This document shows, one piece after another, positions 33,136 through 44,157 of a stretch of 64,000 nt of DNA (positions within the stretch are counted from its first letter, which is position 1; every line of letters starts with the position of its first letter). The notes below the pieces were generated by a model that was not told the DNA's origin, searched no databases, and saw only the letters and a program-made list of their open reading frames with translations. A program made the translations under genes and the position numbers. The DNA is from Amblyomma americanum (lineage: Eukaryota; Arthropoda; Arachnida; Ixodida; Ixodidae): positions 162,684,124-162,748,123 of the forward strand of contig NC_135498.1 in the NCBI RefSeq assembly GCF_052857255.1, in the 5' to 3' direction.

Positions 33136-33813
33136 CTACTCTAAGAGTGTGACCAATGCATGCGCTCTGGGTACTCGCATTGTGGCTGAACAGAAGGCCT
33201 GTGAAGTTGCAAGTCGAGGAAATGTAGTGATAATAAATAAAAACATTTTCTTGTGGAAACGGAGCTTTTTTCCCACTACGCACAGGACACCACCCGGCAA
33301 GTTAAACAGATGCAGATAATTTTGCCCTGTGCCTGCTCCTAATGAAGCTGACAATGTCGGAAACAAGGTAGGCGGCAAATTCAAACAAGTGGCCACAGCA
33401 ATAAGTGCACTCGATAAGCTTTCATCGGAAACAGGATTACCATTGTTCTCATCCACGCTGATTTTGAAAATGGCAGCGGCACGGAATCGCTGCACTCCAG
33501 CTCGTGGGAATTTAGCTGCTGTCTTCCCGCAGTAACGGATGAGAGTTGGCATCAGAAGGGGCTCACTCAATAAGCCGGGCAGCGAGGACGCTGAACCCGC
33601 ACGTGCATGGTTGATGTTCCATTGGCCGCAGCTCGAGCGTCTCTGCTGGACATATGCCGTAAAGGAACAGCGTTTTAGTGCGGTCGCATTAAGAGCCCCA
33701 ATTTTATACTTCGCCGATCTTTCTATGTCCGAAGCCTCTGCAAGGTGGCCCACGTCTGCCATGGTGGGGCACCTTGCCATTGTGGTCAAGCTGCAAGCAC
33801 GCTTCATTGCCAA
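33136..33813 (-). other. Unrecognised 225-codon open frame
   Basis: This is the longest open frame that I cannot assign to a transposon. It has no recognisable motif, no signal peptide and no clear membrane segment. With equal codon use, a stop-free run this long is expected about 0.1 times in 64 kb over six frames, so it is only marginally unusual. It could be a chance frame or part of an unknown repeat. Confidence 0.15.
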
Positions 33814-33844
33814 CTATGCAAAACAATTTACGGTAAAGCACTCT

Positions 33845-33937
33845 ATGTAGGCGAGCGGGTTTCGAACCCGCAGCGGCATGAGCAGATCAGCTCCACTGGC
33901 CACTACATTAGAGCACTACGCCATCACCGCAGCCGAA
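33845..33937 (-). mobile_element. tRNA-derived SINE head
   Basis: The minus strand reads GGCTGCGGTGATGGCGTAGT (A-box region) and later GCGGGTTCGAAACCCGC (a perfect T-arm with B box). It resembles a tRNA but the spacing is not that of a clean gene, and a related degenerate copy sits at 45480-45570. I call it a SINE head rather than a tRNA gene. Confidence 0.5.
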
Positions 33938-33939
33938 TA

Positions 33940-34510
33940 TCCTGCGTGTTTAACTGCCAGTCTTGCGTAGTGCTTTGGATGCCGTTGTCTTCATGAACTT
34001 CCATCTGCAATAATCACCAGAGGCCCGCCTTGCAAGCTCATTTGCAGCTAGCAATCTCATCTTTTAAGTGAGCACCTTACACCAGAAAAATTGCTGAACA
34101 CCAAGCACTGGCCTGGTAAAGCCGAACGTGCTTTTACATGTGGTCTGTGGTCGCTTGAAGCAGTCTCCCTAGCAAATACTCTGGACGGGGATTCTTCAAA
34201 CATGCAAACACGTTCAACTGGCACTTGCTCACACAATTCCTCACCAGCCTGAGGGGTTCGGTAAGCAGGCTCGTCCTGTTCGGAGCCTCGAAAACTTAGT
34301 GACATTCTATTAGGTGCGACTAAGGGAGAACGGCATAAGCAGATGAACCACTATTGTGCGCCCCCAGTACAATGCGTCGATTAAGCAAGCAGAGTAAGCG
34401 AAACGATTTCTCACGCTCCCTTTGAACGGCTCGAAAAACATTTATAACCGAAGCTCAGTTAGAAATGCGCAGTGAAATGTGAACATAGCGAGAGTCCATC
34501 CCGCTACCAA
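33940..34510. other. No gene seen
   Basis: A short minus-strand frame (34134-34253) is bounded by AG and GT dinucleotides but has no other exon features. Otherwise empty. Confidence 0.4.
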
Positions 34511-34512
34511 AA

Positions 34513-34925
34513 CGATGGCCTTGTGGTAAAGCATACGCATTGTATTCCGTAGCTGCTGGGTTTCATACCCTGTGCCGCCGGGTACCCACCAGTCTTCTAA
34601 TTGGTACAAAGTTTCTCTGCACCTGATGCGCGGATTTTTGTGGTGAAATGCTTGGAAAAACGGTCAGCGGCATAACCGTTGCGTTGATGGGCCGATGATT
34701 GTTTCCGCTGTCAAACAACCCGAAATCCATATCGTGCATTAGAAGCACATTTGTTTGTTCGAAGACCTTTTTTCCAAACAGCTAGTTCAGCCCAGCAAAG
34801 ACGAGTACCAGGCGGGGGAAATCTTGTACCATTATAAAACCGGTGTGTACCCGGCGGCACTGGCGATATAACGCAGCGCCTCCCTAATGCGAGGCGGGGG
34901 CTCTACCACAAGGCCACCACTTGTT
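34513..34925. mobile_element. Inverted pair of tRNA-derived SINE heads
   Basis: At 34513-34630 (+) the sequence gatggccttgtggtaaagca ... gtgccgccgggtacccacc is tRNA-like (A box, T-arm). At 34820-34925 (-) the same unit occurs in inverse orientation (GGTGGCCTTGTGGTAGAGCC ... GTGCCGCCGGGTACACACC). Both continue into the same body start (TAATGGTACAA-like). The result is roughly 110 bp inverted arms around a 190 bp centre. Confidence 0.55.
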
Positions 34926-35728
34926 TTTTTTCTTCTTTATTGCACAAAAATAGTGCCGAAAAACAAACTCTAAGCATGCGTGCGCTAAAAAACACCAGGC
35001 GTCGGAACAAGCCCATTGCTATGTCGTCAAGCTGCTAAGTTTCCAGAGCACCAGGGCAAGTCGCGTCTGAGGTTTCCGCTAAGCGAGGAGTTCAGCCTTA
35101 AATCCATCTACCGCTGAGAAAGCTAGGCTGTCTTTAAAGAGGCGGAACATTGAATTCAGCCGCTTTCGGCCAGCACAACGAGAGGAGGTGCGTCTAAGCT
35201 CCTGCAGTGCACTTTTGTGAGGATGCGAGGCCCCATGACGAATATGCCTTTGCGAGCACCAGCTGGGGGTTCCTTTGTTGATATAAGCTCGAAGGTGAGC
35301 ATTGTTATCCAAAGTGCGTTTGATAAAAGAGGGCAGAACCCAAGCATTGCGGGCACAAAAATTTGCTACCGGTAGAGGCCTCTCGCTGCCTGTATGCGGA
35401 ATCGTGAGATAAAGTGGACTGCTCGAGAAAGAAATCCACCTTTTGTTTCGTGAAGGAGTCCTGCGTACAGGACACGAGCACTTTCCTATATAGACATGAG
35501 CGCACTGCTGTCGCAGCAGTTCTATTCCGTAGCGTAGCCGGGGAAGGCTAATCACGTCGCTGTCGTTAAGTTTGGCTCATTCCAGCTGGGGGCTAATGCC
35601 TACCTATAGGTCAGCCTACTAAGCCCGTACTGTCTGCCGAGATTAAAGCTGAAGAGGTTTCGAACCTCGACGTGAATGAGCCGCCAGCTGCCCGCAGCCT
35701 GTTCAAGCCGATGAGAACTACACCCTGG
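34926..35728 (-). other. Anonymous sequence with a 158-codon open frame
   Basis: A minus-strand frame at 35079-35555 is basic and Ser-rich, with no motif I recognise. Frames of this length are expected by chance in a window this size. No other structure was seen. Confidence 0.3.
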
Positions 35729-35742
35729 CCATGAGAGTAGAG

Positions 35743-35973
35743 TGGTTTATGGGGGTTTAACGTCCCAAAGCGACTCAGGCTATGAGGAACGCCGTAGTGA
35801 AGGGCTGCGAAAATTTAGACCACGTGGGGTTCTTTTACGTGCACTGACATCGCATATCACACGGGCCTCTAGAACTTCTACTCCATCGAAATTCGACCGC
35901 CGCGGCCGGGACCGAACCCGCATCTTTAGGGCCGGCAGCCGAGCGCCATAACCACTCAGCCACCGCGGCGGCC
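35743..35973 (-). mobile_element. Ruka-type SINE with 14 bp target duplication
   Basis: Flanked by ccatgagagtagag (35729-35742) and ccatgagaatagag (35974-35987), one mismatch. The minus-strand head is GCCGCCGCGGTGGCTGAGTG with B box GGTTCGGTCCCG. The body ends CGTTAAACCCCCATAAACCA. This is the best-preserved copy in the window. Confidence 0.8.
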
Positions 35974-35987
35974 CCATGAGAATAGAG

Positions 35988-37427
35988 CTTTACCTAGAAA
36001 AAACCTACAGGGCGCTAGGAGTGCGTAACGTGAATGTTTTAGCGTTAGCTGCGGTGTGAAAGCAAAATAATTTTTTCAAATATAATTTTTAAGCGCGACT
36101 GCTCGCTGACTCTTCTTTCCTCAAGATTTCCTTATCCTGGGCGCAATCATCGTCACCTCTGCGGCATATGATTACTTCTCACAGGAGAGGAAACTGGCCC
36201 TGTGAGTTCCTGCAATCGGGCGGAAGTTGTTCCACCGAATTCATTCATGGCGGCGGCGGTATCAAGTGCGCTTCCGAGGCCCGTACGCTTCGCATTCCCT
36301 GGTGCCTCGCGTAATGTTCTGGCCGACTGTCCGGTGCCTGCACACCGACACCCTCGCCAGGCATGTAGCGTCCGCTGCTGGCTGAGCTGTTCGCGCACGC
36401 ACACATACATGCACGGCACTCGTTTTGGTCGTACTCGAAGGCAGCCTTGCGCGTACGGCGAGACAACGTGCGCCTTTCGGACGATGGTCTGGCCGGCGTT
36501 AACAGCGAGGGCGCGAAACAAAGCAAGGAGCTATGAAGACCTCATAGTCTAAAGCACGTATCTGTCTTATCTGCCTTAAGACAATATCATAGAGTCATGA
36601 GGGAGCGCCAAGAAGCCAATGCTGCCAGCGATAAGCAGGAGGTAAAGAAACCTGATAGAAAGATTCGAGCAGTCTCTAACCTGCGATAACATCGCATGGT
36701 ACTTGCATAGGCTCTATCCTCTTGTGGGTTGTTTTGCAGCGGTCTTTATAAAAGCGAGGATATTTTAATCCTCATTCTGTATGATACCAAACTGGTGCGC
36801 AATTGATTGATGAGCCCTTGGTAAAATTTCTGGTTGTACTGCGAAGCTTACAGCTGATATTATGTACCGGTACTGTGTATCTGTTGGTAGGGCAAAATTC
36901 AATTTCAGCCAAATGATTGTTTATTTCAGGGACGGGACGTGTGTGACCACAAACACCAAACCGGAGTGCACGACCCTTAGCGGAGGAGTACTCAGCCTCG
37001 CCTTCCCTCGAGCACTGCTTGTTGTGTGGGTGTTTTTTATATGCATACATATTTGATGCCACCTTCTGCAGACATTCTCAATGATTTCAATGCATAGAAC
37101 ATCGTGTCACTATATTAGATTCTCAGTTGAAAAAAATACTGACGGCAGCCGTCACGTCTAAGGAATAGGGAACTGAAGCTGCTGTGTTGCCATCCGCGCT
37201 GGTTCCAATTCACCTCGGGAGTGAACTGTGTTCTTTTCTGGATATCATTCGCACGGACAGTTTCTGGAAGTTTCTAATAAGTTCGCCTTCTTGAGCTTCA
37301 GGTTCGCAGTGGTTTCTAGACACTGTGTGCTTCAAGTGGCCGAGAACTGCCGCTAAATGCATTGCATACTTTATGCACAGTACAGCCTGTTGACAGCCTT
37401 TCTGAACACAAGTTGGCTTTGTTTACA
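35988..37427. other. No gene seen
   Basis: A GC-rich patch at about 36200-36530 carries overlapping frames on both strands without recognisable motifs. The remainder is anonymous. Confidence 0.4.
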
Positions 37428-37639
37428 AGGTTTAGCGTACCAAAGCAACTCGGGTTGCGAGGGACGCTCCAGTGGAGGGCCCCGAATAATTTCGTACACC
37501 TGGGGTTCATAAACGTGCACTGGCATCGCTCATTGCACGAAAACTGCATTTCGTCTCCACTGAAATGAGTCTACCGCGGCCAGGATGAAACCCACGTCTT
37601 TCGGGTCATCAAAAACAACCGCTCAGCCGACGCGGCGGC
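37428..37639 (-). mobile_element. Ruka-type SINE, diverged copy
   Basis: All blocks of the SINE are present in order (accaaagcaactcgggttgc, cacctggggttcataaacgtg, ctaccgcggccaggatgaaa, cagccgacgcggcggc) with many substitutions and indels. No target duplication is visible. Confidence 0.65.
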
Positions 37640-37763
37640 TTTTCCTGCACACAAGTCAAAGTCATCGTCAATTCCGTAGACATCACATGCACGCCTCCGA
37701 CAATATACAGGCAGTGAACCAATCGTTGGCCCACCATTCTGACTGGCGAGGGAATGCTGCATG

Positions 37764-38045
37764 TCGTCGTCTTCTTCTTCTGCACCCCATGTATATGGCA
37801 CATACACACACGGGGGGGAGTGGCCAAGGTGTAGTTGAATAAACAAACAAGTTTCCATGGAAGATGACAAAATTCTGGCACCAATCGTCAAGTCGTCTTC
37901 TTCTTCTTCTTTTTCGTCTTCTTAAGGCATGGCACCATACCCTCATGGGGGGATTGGCCAAGGTGCAGTGGCGTAAGCTTCTTCTTCTTCTCCTTAGTAA
38001 GCATGGCACATACTCACGCAGGGAAATCGGCCAAGGTTCAGTAGA
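37764..38045 (-). repeat. Three consecutive short LINE 3' tails
   Basis: Three units at about 37764-37832, 37888-37975 and 37976-38045 share a CTTCTT run, then ggcacatac..., a G-run, and tggccaaggtgcag. In reverse complement each reads like a jockey-type LINE 3' end (CCTTGGCCAATCCCC... then an AAG-repeat tail), comparable to the ends at 7897, 10411 and 54010. They appear to be very short 5'-truncated insertions or a local duplication. Confidence 0.55.
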
Positions 38046-40509
38046 TATTCCCAACGGGGTATTTGCGTCTGCTCTCGGCGCTGCTTCTTTTTTGTTCAGC
38101 CGCTCCTTTATGTAGCGATTCGTCCAAAGAATAAATTTAGGTTTTAGTTTCTTGGCCTAGTCCTCTTATGCTTTGGTGTGGCCCAAACTGTGCGTCGGTT
38201 GTACTTTACCTCATTCCTTGCATCCTGTCACAGCGCGGTGGCTGGCGCACCGTCTACGCCGAAGCTGCTCTCACAATACCGAGCCGACATCCTGAAATTT
38301 TGATAAACGCATTTCACGCAGAGCGCGGCGCACAGACAATCGCTCCCTGAAAACTACAGTTTCATACCAGCAAGAGCACAGAAGCACCGCTCTAAATGCG
38401 TCCGTTACAAAACGCAACAAGGGATACTAATAAACACTGGGGCTAAGACAAGCGTCTGACCTACTCCTCTGCTCCCGCTTAAAGGGGAAGAAAATGGAAA
38501 TTTTACATTATTGAGTCTAGTCGCCGTGCAGGGGGGAAATACTCCTCTCGAAGAGCGCACTCCAGAGATAACAGGTCCCAAACAGCTTGACTGCGGCGGC
38601 TTTAATTCAGCCGTCAGCAAGTCGTTTGAGGAAATGTTTCCGCCGGAGTGCTGCAAAATTTTTTTCACAAAGATTGTACGGGAAACTTAGAATCAATTTG
38701 CACCAAATGTTTATTAGCACAACTGAAACGCAATCATAAATCTACAAGGAAACATCTATGTAGCAATTAAATATCCTCGCAGCGCACAGTCGAGGATTCT
38801 ATGCATTGGCGATTGTACAGCATCGTAGAATAGATTGCCAGCATCGTTTCTGAACCGGACACGGAGCTGGCGTCTCCTTTACAAACGGCGCCTCTTTTTA
38901 TGAATATTCTAGACATGGGGTGAAAGTTGAGCGGCTCACAAATTCACCGCATTAATGTTGTCCGCTAAATTAGGACTACTGGCGCTTTTACAGAGGGGAC
39001 GATATCGGACTTTAAACGTACTTCCAAAGTTCCTAATGATGCTTACTTCCTGTACTTCATGCCTCCCCGCTGCCTCTCTAGCATATGTTTTTGAGTTTAA
39101 GAAATCCGCCGCAGTAGTGTTGCTTTCGCTACTCAATTAGCCTCACTACGAACATAATGCGCAGCCTTCTCTCGCCAGCCAGCCGTCCTGTAACCAGCGA
39201 AAATACCACAACAGCTCTGTACATTGCTTCAAAAGCACCATCGAGGGCTATAATTCGAAAACGTTTTCAGCGCAGCCCTCGCTGAGTAACTGGGGTGTTC
39301 TGCTCCGGAGAAGAGACGACCACGGAGCCATCTTGAGGTCGGCTTGTGGTTCCATCAGCTTCTAATTCTGTCCGTCGTGCCTGGTTGCGACCAAGATGGC
39401 TCTCAGCTTCCGATACAGGCGTGGAACGTGCGTCGGCCGTCACTGTGTCCTTTCCACTAGGTTGCGAATCCTGCACCGTTTGAAGAATGGCAGTGACTGA
39501 GATACAGTATTCCAGCAGCCTTCTTCATGCGCCTTTAATGCAGCCTTCTTTTTAAAAGTAGTCACGCTTCCTGCAGCTCCAAGCACCGCCAGTGCTTTGA
39601 CCCTGCTGGTGGAAGCCGCTCTTCACATGTTGTTCCTTTCAAATTTTGCAACCACAACAGCACAGGCAGCTTTTGCCGAGCAGACTGGCACTGACCGAAC
39701 ACCCCGCTTAAGTCAGGTGGACAACAGATATGCAAATAATGTGAACCAGAAATTTCAATTCGTCCAGAATGCACTTGTGTGGTCATGCGTTCATACAGAC
39801 TTGACAGAGGTCGTCTAAAGCCGGCGGTTTAGATATAGCCGTGGATCAATCTTGCCCAAGGCGGCCGATTACACCAAACGTCCTTTGGCAAATATTTAAA
39901 AATCCGACCCATTTTCCATCATTAACAAATGCGCGTAATTAATATAGTCACCAGTGTTAGTAAAATGTGCAAAATGAAGCTGCTACAGACAGCTAAACCC
40001 CAATCCAGACACGATGGCAATACTGTTTGAAGCTAGAACAAAGAGTTTTGACGCAAAAACTTGGGGGTTTTCTTAACCTTGCTCTAAACAAAAAAAAACG
40101 TGATAGCATTTAAGTTGCTTATGGTGTCTACATGCATTTTAATGTCTTCTTGCGGTTTTCCCGCCAAACCTCCGGTCGAAGATGGTTCCACTGCCTCCAT
40201 TCAGTACGCATAAATCACCGCCTTCTAGAACATTCAAGTACCTTCCGTTGGACAATCATATCAGGTTATACTATTCGACCCACTAATAATCTTAGTGCAC
40301 GCGCAGAAACCCACTAATCCATTTTAGTCTACTGTCTTCGGTGGGCAAACTTCCATAATTATGGATGTCTGGAATTTGCGGAATAGGCTAACCTCCAAAT
40401 TTCTGGGGTCTTCAGATTTTCGAAATTCGCGGTGCTTTATAATAGCTACACCGGTGTTCACATCGTGCTGGCGACGTCGCGACCCTCTAAATAAAATTCT
40501 TAGCGCGGA
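38046..40509. other. No gene seen
   Basis: About 2.5 kb. A minus-strand 70-codon frame at 39267-39476 (Ser/Thr/Glu-rich) has an acceptor-like site before it but ends in a stop; I do not call it. The rest is anonymous. Confidence 0.4.
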
Positions 40510-40511
40510 GA

Positions 40512-40680
40512 AAGTCTTCGTACCACTACTGGCGCAGTGGTTCAGTGTATAAGGGATGTGCCACTACCCCGGCAGGTGGATGTTGCAAACAGAGCCACCT
40601 GTTCGGCTCCTTAGACCCAGGCGGCTCATCCAGATCTGCTGCAAATCTCACATGCAGCGCCACGCATGAGAGGTGGCAGC
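40512..40680 (+). mobile_element. Degenerate tRNA-derived SINE
   Basis: ctactggcgcagtggttcag (A-box-like) is followed by a cysteine/serine-tRNA-like arm and gttgcaaacagagcc in place of a B box, then the gaccc...ggcggctcatccag body. The B box is poor, so the assignment is tentative. Confidence 0.35.
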
Positions 40681-41660
40681 TTCATTGAATTTCTTTATTT
40701 TATTTATGCTCACATCCCGGTGGCAAGGTTGCCACGTGCTATGGTGGCCAGGTTATGATGATCTCACAAGGTGTTTTGACCTGTCTAACGACCACGGAAT
40801 TAGGCCTGATTGGAGATCACTGGGAAATGGCTTTTTCTTCAGTGAAGACAACAAGCGTGACGATGAAAGAAGATACGCCAGTGTTCTTACCAGAAAAAGA
40901 AGCTCATCGAAACCAATCAGTGGCTACTCCTCTTGCCCAGACTATCATGCTAAAATGTCGGCGTGAGAGGTATACCTCCGGCTTTTTTCGCCAAATGGGG
41001 CCGACAGGGAGACAGCACTGCGTAAATTGCAACTAGGTATCCAAAACCACTTTCGTAGTGGCTCTAGAATTATCTACAGTTAAAAATGTGCACACATCTG
41101 AAAATACGTCAGGTATAGCGTCTGTCGTTCCTTAGAACCTGTAGGTTATTTTATTACCTTCTCTCCACCAACAATTAGCTAGAAAAAAGGCCCCCTCACA
41201 TGTGTCCAACCTTAAGCAAAAATCAATTTATTCTATAGCTTGCGAGCATGAACATTATATATAACTCAGAACCACTTCGTGGTAATGTTATGTCAATTCA
41301 ATGGAAAGGTTTGTCATGCGCACATATCTGTATTAAATTCAACACTGCTGATACCACGTTCGCTTTTCCTCGAGAACTCAAAAATTCGTTTAAATGAAAT
41401 ATTAGTTTCTCGCAGCCAGCGAACACAGAAATTACTTCAGCACCCTCCTTGTCCTCACGCCTTCAGACATACCCTTCTTCTTCCGGGGCTCAAAAACACA
41501 ACCAAAATTTATGCTAAAAATTGTGGAGACCTACCTGCTTTGTCGCCGTCAATACTGTTTTAGAATCAGCTAAATCTGTCAAGGGCTGCTGGTGCAGCGC
41601 GGATTCCTTGGCCTTCTGCACACATGGCAGAAAATATAAAATTGTACTCGCTTAGTCTGT
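40681..41660. other. No gene seen
   Basis: Short chance frames only. Confidence 0.45.
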
Positions 41661-41661
41661 T

Positions 41662-41908
41662 TTGTCCCGCGGTGGCCGCGTTTCGATGGAGGCTAAACGC
41701 AAAATACGCCCATGTGCTGTGCGATGCCAGTGCACCTTAAAGATCCCCAGGTGTCCAGAGACCTCCACTACGGCACCTTTCTTCCTTTCTTCTTTCACTC
41801 CCTTGTTTATCCCTTCCCTTACGGCGCTGTTCAGGTGTCCAACAATATATGAGACAGATGCTGCGCCATTTCCTTTCTCCAAAAAACCAATTATTATTTT
41901 TATCATTA
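41662..41908 (+). mobile_element. SINE related to Ruka body, with T-rich 3' end
   Basis: cccgcggtggccgcgtttcgatggaggc ... gctgtgcgatgccagtgcac ... ccccaggtgtcc ... ctactacggc-type blocks follow the Ruka body order on the plus strand. The sequence then diverges into a pyrimidine-rich 3' region (cttcctttcttctttcactc) ending in attattatttttatcatt. No tRNA head remains. Confidence 0.5.
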
Positions 41909-42104
41909 TTTATTTTCGTTCTGTACCATGTAAATATTTACTGCGAAATGTAGCAGCTGAAGGGTGGCGGTTGCATCGAATGTATTTTATTAAGGCCCAA
42001 AACGTTCACCTGAGAAACAATGGGCGCTGGATTCCCGTACATGTGCAGTTCAATTGGGGAGGGGTGACTGGGCACGGGTTTCAACTGGAAGAGTTTCGAT
42101 TTAG

Positions 42105-42655
42105 CTAGAAAGAAAATGAGGCGTGTGTTTGTAAATTTGAGATATGGATGTATATGGCAAATTGAAGGATATCCCGGGCTGTTCCAAGGGCTCCTCCCGT
42201 TGTCCTTAGAGTTATATCATCTGCGTATATGGCTGAGTGGAGCCCTGGAATAGCAGAGCAGCAAAGGTCTTTGGCAGTGGCGCTAGGAAAATGTCGAAAA
42301 TTAACGGTGATTGGACCTCCCTTGCGGGATTCCCCGATTAGGCAGCGGGAAAGACTGTTAAGGGATATCCCCAAGGTGGAGTTCTGCCGTGCATCTCTGA
42401 AGGAAGGCCCGAACATATTACCACATGCGGGTCCCAAAACTCGTAGTGGCCAATGTCGTCAGTATATGATCATGACTGATTATGTCGAAACCCTTCTGAA
42501 TATCCAGGGCCAGTATGGCTCGCGTAGCGATATGTACGGCGCTTAGTCTAAAAGAGTGACTCTTTAAGGGTGAGAAGTACGTCTTGCGCTGAGATGTTCG
42601 GGCGGAAGCCAAATTTAACGTTGAAATCTTCAGCTCTTGCAAAGGCAGACCAAAC
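42105..42655 (-). pseudogene. Inverted LINE RT fragment
   Basis: The minus strand reads FRLSAVHIATRAILALDIQK and GFDIISHDHILTTLATT (motif A), then a degraded motif B, then GLHSAIYADDITLRTTGG with an intact YADD box. The two halves are in different frames around 42420. It ends at 42105 shortly after the palm. Confidence 0.8.
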
Positions 42656-43945
42656 AAGTCGCTACACTAATCAGGCCTGCGGCAGCACGCAATCGTAGGC
42701 TGCCTGAACGCGAGACTCGCCATATGATTAATACATTAATCATCAGCCGCATTACATGCCACCTCCCATACCACATACACACTCAGCGTCAAACGCAACA
42801 GGCAGGCATCCTAATACGCACGGGTGCCACTTCCGCCTTACGTTTTCCGCGGACGGTTAGCACGAAACGTCTTCTAGCCACTGGTACCCACAATACCGTG
42901 GTCGAAATAATAGAGGCTTAACGCACCAACCAATTAGTCCGCCTGAGTCGCACGGAAAGAGGACAAAGCCTGCTGCGACAGCTCTGCCTCAATCCAACAA
43001 TTCTCACGCCAACAAGTCTTACACCTTACACGATTTCTCTGCGCACGCAGGATCACATATGCCAGAAGCCCCTACACCGCAATATGAGCCCTAGTCTCCA
43101 TCAAAGTAGGCGGCAGGCTCGAGCAAGCTATTACTTAAAAACGTATAGCAACCGCTCCAATATCCTTTTTGTCGACGCGGCAGAAAATAGTAAAATAGGA
43201 ATTTTCACGGCAGTCGCAGCCTATGAAGACGGCACAGGGGGGGCCGCCGCCACTATCCGAACTAATTCGCCTGCACAGGCGGTAGGAGTAGCCATCGTAA
43301 TTGTGCTTGCCCACTCCACCGTTGACCAAAACATAACAGAAGTTTGCACAGATTACCAGGCCGCATACCGCCACTACCTAAAGAGCGTGGCGACGCCGGC
43401 CACACATCATTATCTTGCCACAGCCTACTCTCTCTACCAAACAGTTAATCTGTCGTGGATCCCTGTGCATGCCTTGATCCCCGGTAAAGAGCGCGTTTGT
43501 GCGTATGCGAGAGAACTCTCCTCCCGGAGCCCAGGCGATCACGCACCCAACCCTGCGCAAGAGGCCACATCGGTCCTTTCTACATATCATCAAATCACCA
43601 CATTCTACAAAATCAGCCGCATGACTGCCACCACCCCACAATACTTGGTCGCTCTTATCCAGCGCCACATGCCGAAAATACAGACGGGCTGCTTTATTTA
43701 ACACTACCATGCCTCATGCTTTCACCCCAGCTTCCCTCCTCACTCTAACACCTGTACCAGGCCCAGATCCACACTTTTCCACTACCTTTGGGAATGTCCT
43801 TCCCCACAGGCAATACCCCCTCTCCTATTCCTCTCATTCTTCCTGGAAGCCTGCTTTACGCACCGCTCAGCCCGTAGGCCAGAAATGGCTGGTGGATCGG
43901 GCTTTATGCGAAGCACAAGCCCGTGGACTCCTGGTACAGTAGGGA
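42656..43945 (+). pseudogene. LINE RT thumb, RNase H and C-terminus
   Basis: The thumb reads INTLIISRITCHLPYHIHTQ and LRFPRTVSTKRLLATGTHNT (42740-42900). RNase H at 43160-43510 has ILFVDAAEN (first Asp), TEVCTDYQAAYRHYL (Asp), and SWIPVHALIPGKERVCAYAR, where the usual ERADxLAR has lost its Asp. The domain would be inactive. A degraded zinc knuckle region (LFHYLWECP, 43770-43800) and a C-terminal WKPALRTAQPVGQKWLVDRA complete the protein near 43942. Confidence 0.78.
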
Positions 43946-44065
43946 ATGACGGAGGAAGATTTCGTTTTTCTAGCGATAGCTACATTACAGTAGCATTCCG
44001 AGCCTTCAGCGCGGCGGCACTGGCACCCTGTGGCGGCGCAGCCACCCTGCGGCTGCGTCACCACG

Positions 44066-44157
44066 CTCTCACGTGCTTGGTCGCGTGGTGCGGAGCAGCT
44101 GCTGGCGGCGCGGCACCGTGGTGATCACGTGGTTCGTCACGTGGTTGATCACGTGAC
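44066..44157. repeat. CACGTG cluster with 12 bp period
   Basis: CACGTG occurs at 44070, 44126, 44138 and 44150. The last three are exactly 12 bp apart within gatcacgtggttcgtcacgt and its continuation. The block is GC-rich and could be an E-box-like binding array, a short tandem repeat or part of an uncharacterised mobile element. No gene start lies next to it. Confidence 0.6.

Larger units (their letters stand above)
42105..43960. mobile_element. LINE with inverted 5' half (twin-priming structure)
   Basis: The RT fingers and palm lie on the minus strand (42105-42655) and the thumb, RNase H and C-terminus on the plus strand (42655-43945). The upstream end of the RT fragment sits at the junction, and the downstream end is outermost. 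This is the arrangement produced when a second primer reverse-transcribes the 5' part of a LINE RNA in inverse orientation. The family is an I/R1/LOA-type LINE similar to those at 47.4 and 58.8 kb. Confidence 0.75.

Noticed and set aside
33845..33937. Possible tRNA gene with a perfect T-arm
   Set aside because: Spacing between A and B boxes is too long for a normal tRNA and a related degenerate copy exists at 45480; a SINE head is more likely.
35079..35555. 158-codon minus-strand frame as a possible gene
   Set aside because: Frames of this size are expected several times by chance in 64 kb over six frames, and nothing recognisable is encoded.
36202..36552. GC-rich 116-codon frame with overlapping frames on the opposite strand
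   Set aside because: Frames open on both strands reflect base composition; no motif or splice evidence.
39267..39476. Minus-strand 70-codon Ser/Thr/Glu-rich frame with an AG before it
   Set aside because: No donor site, no recognised motif, and it ends in a stop; it is indistinguishable from a chance frame.
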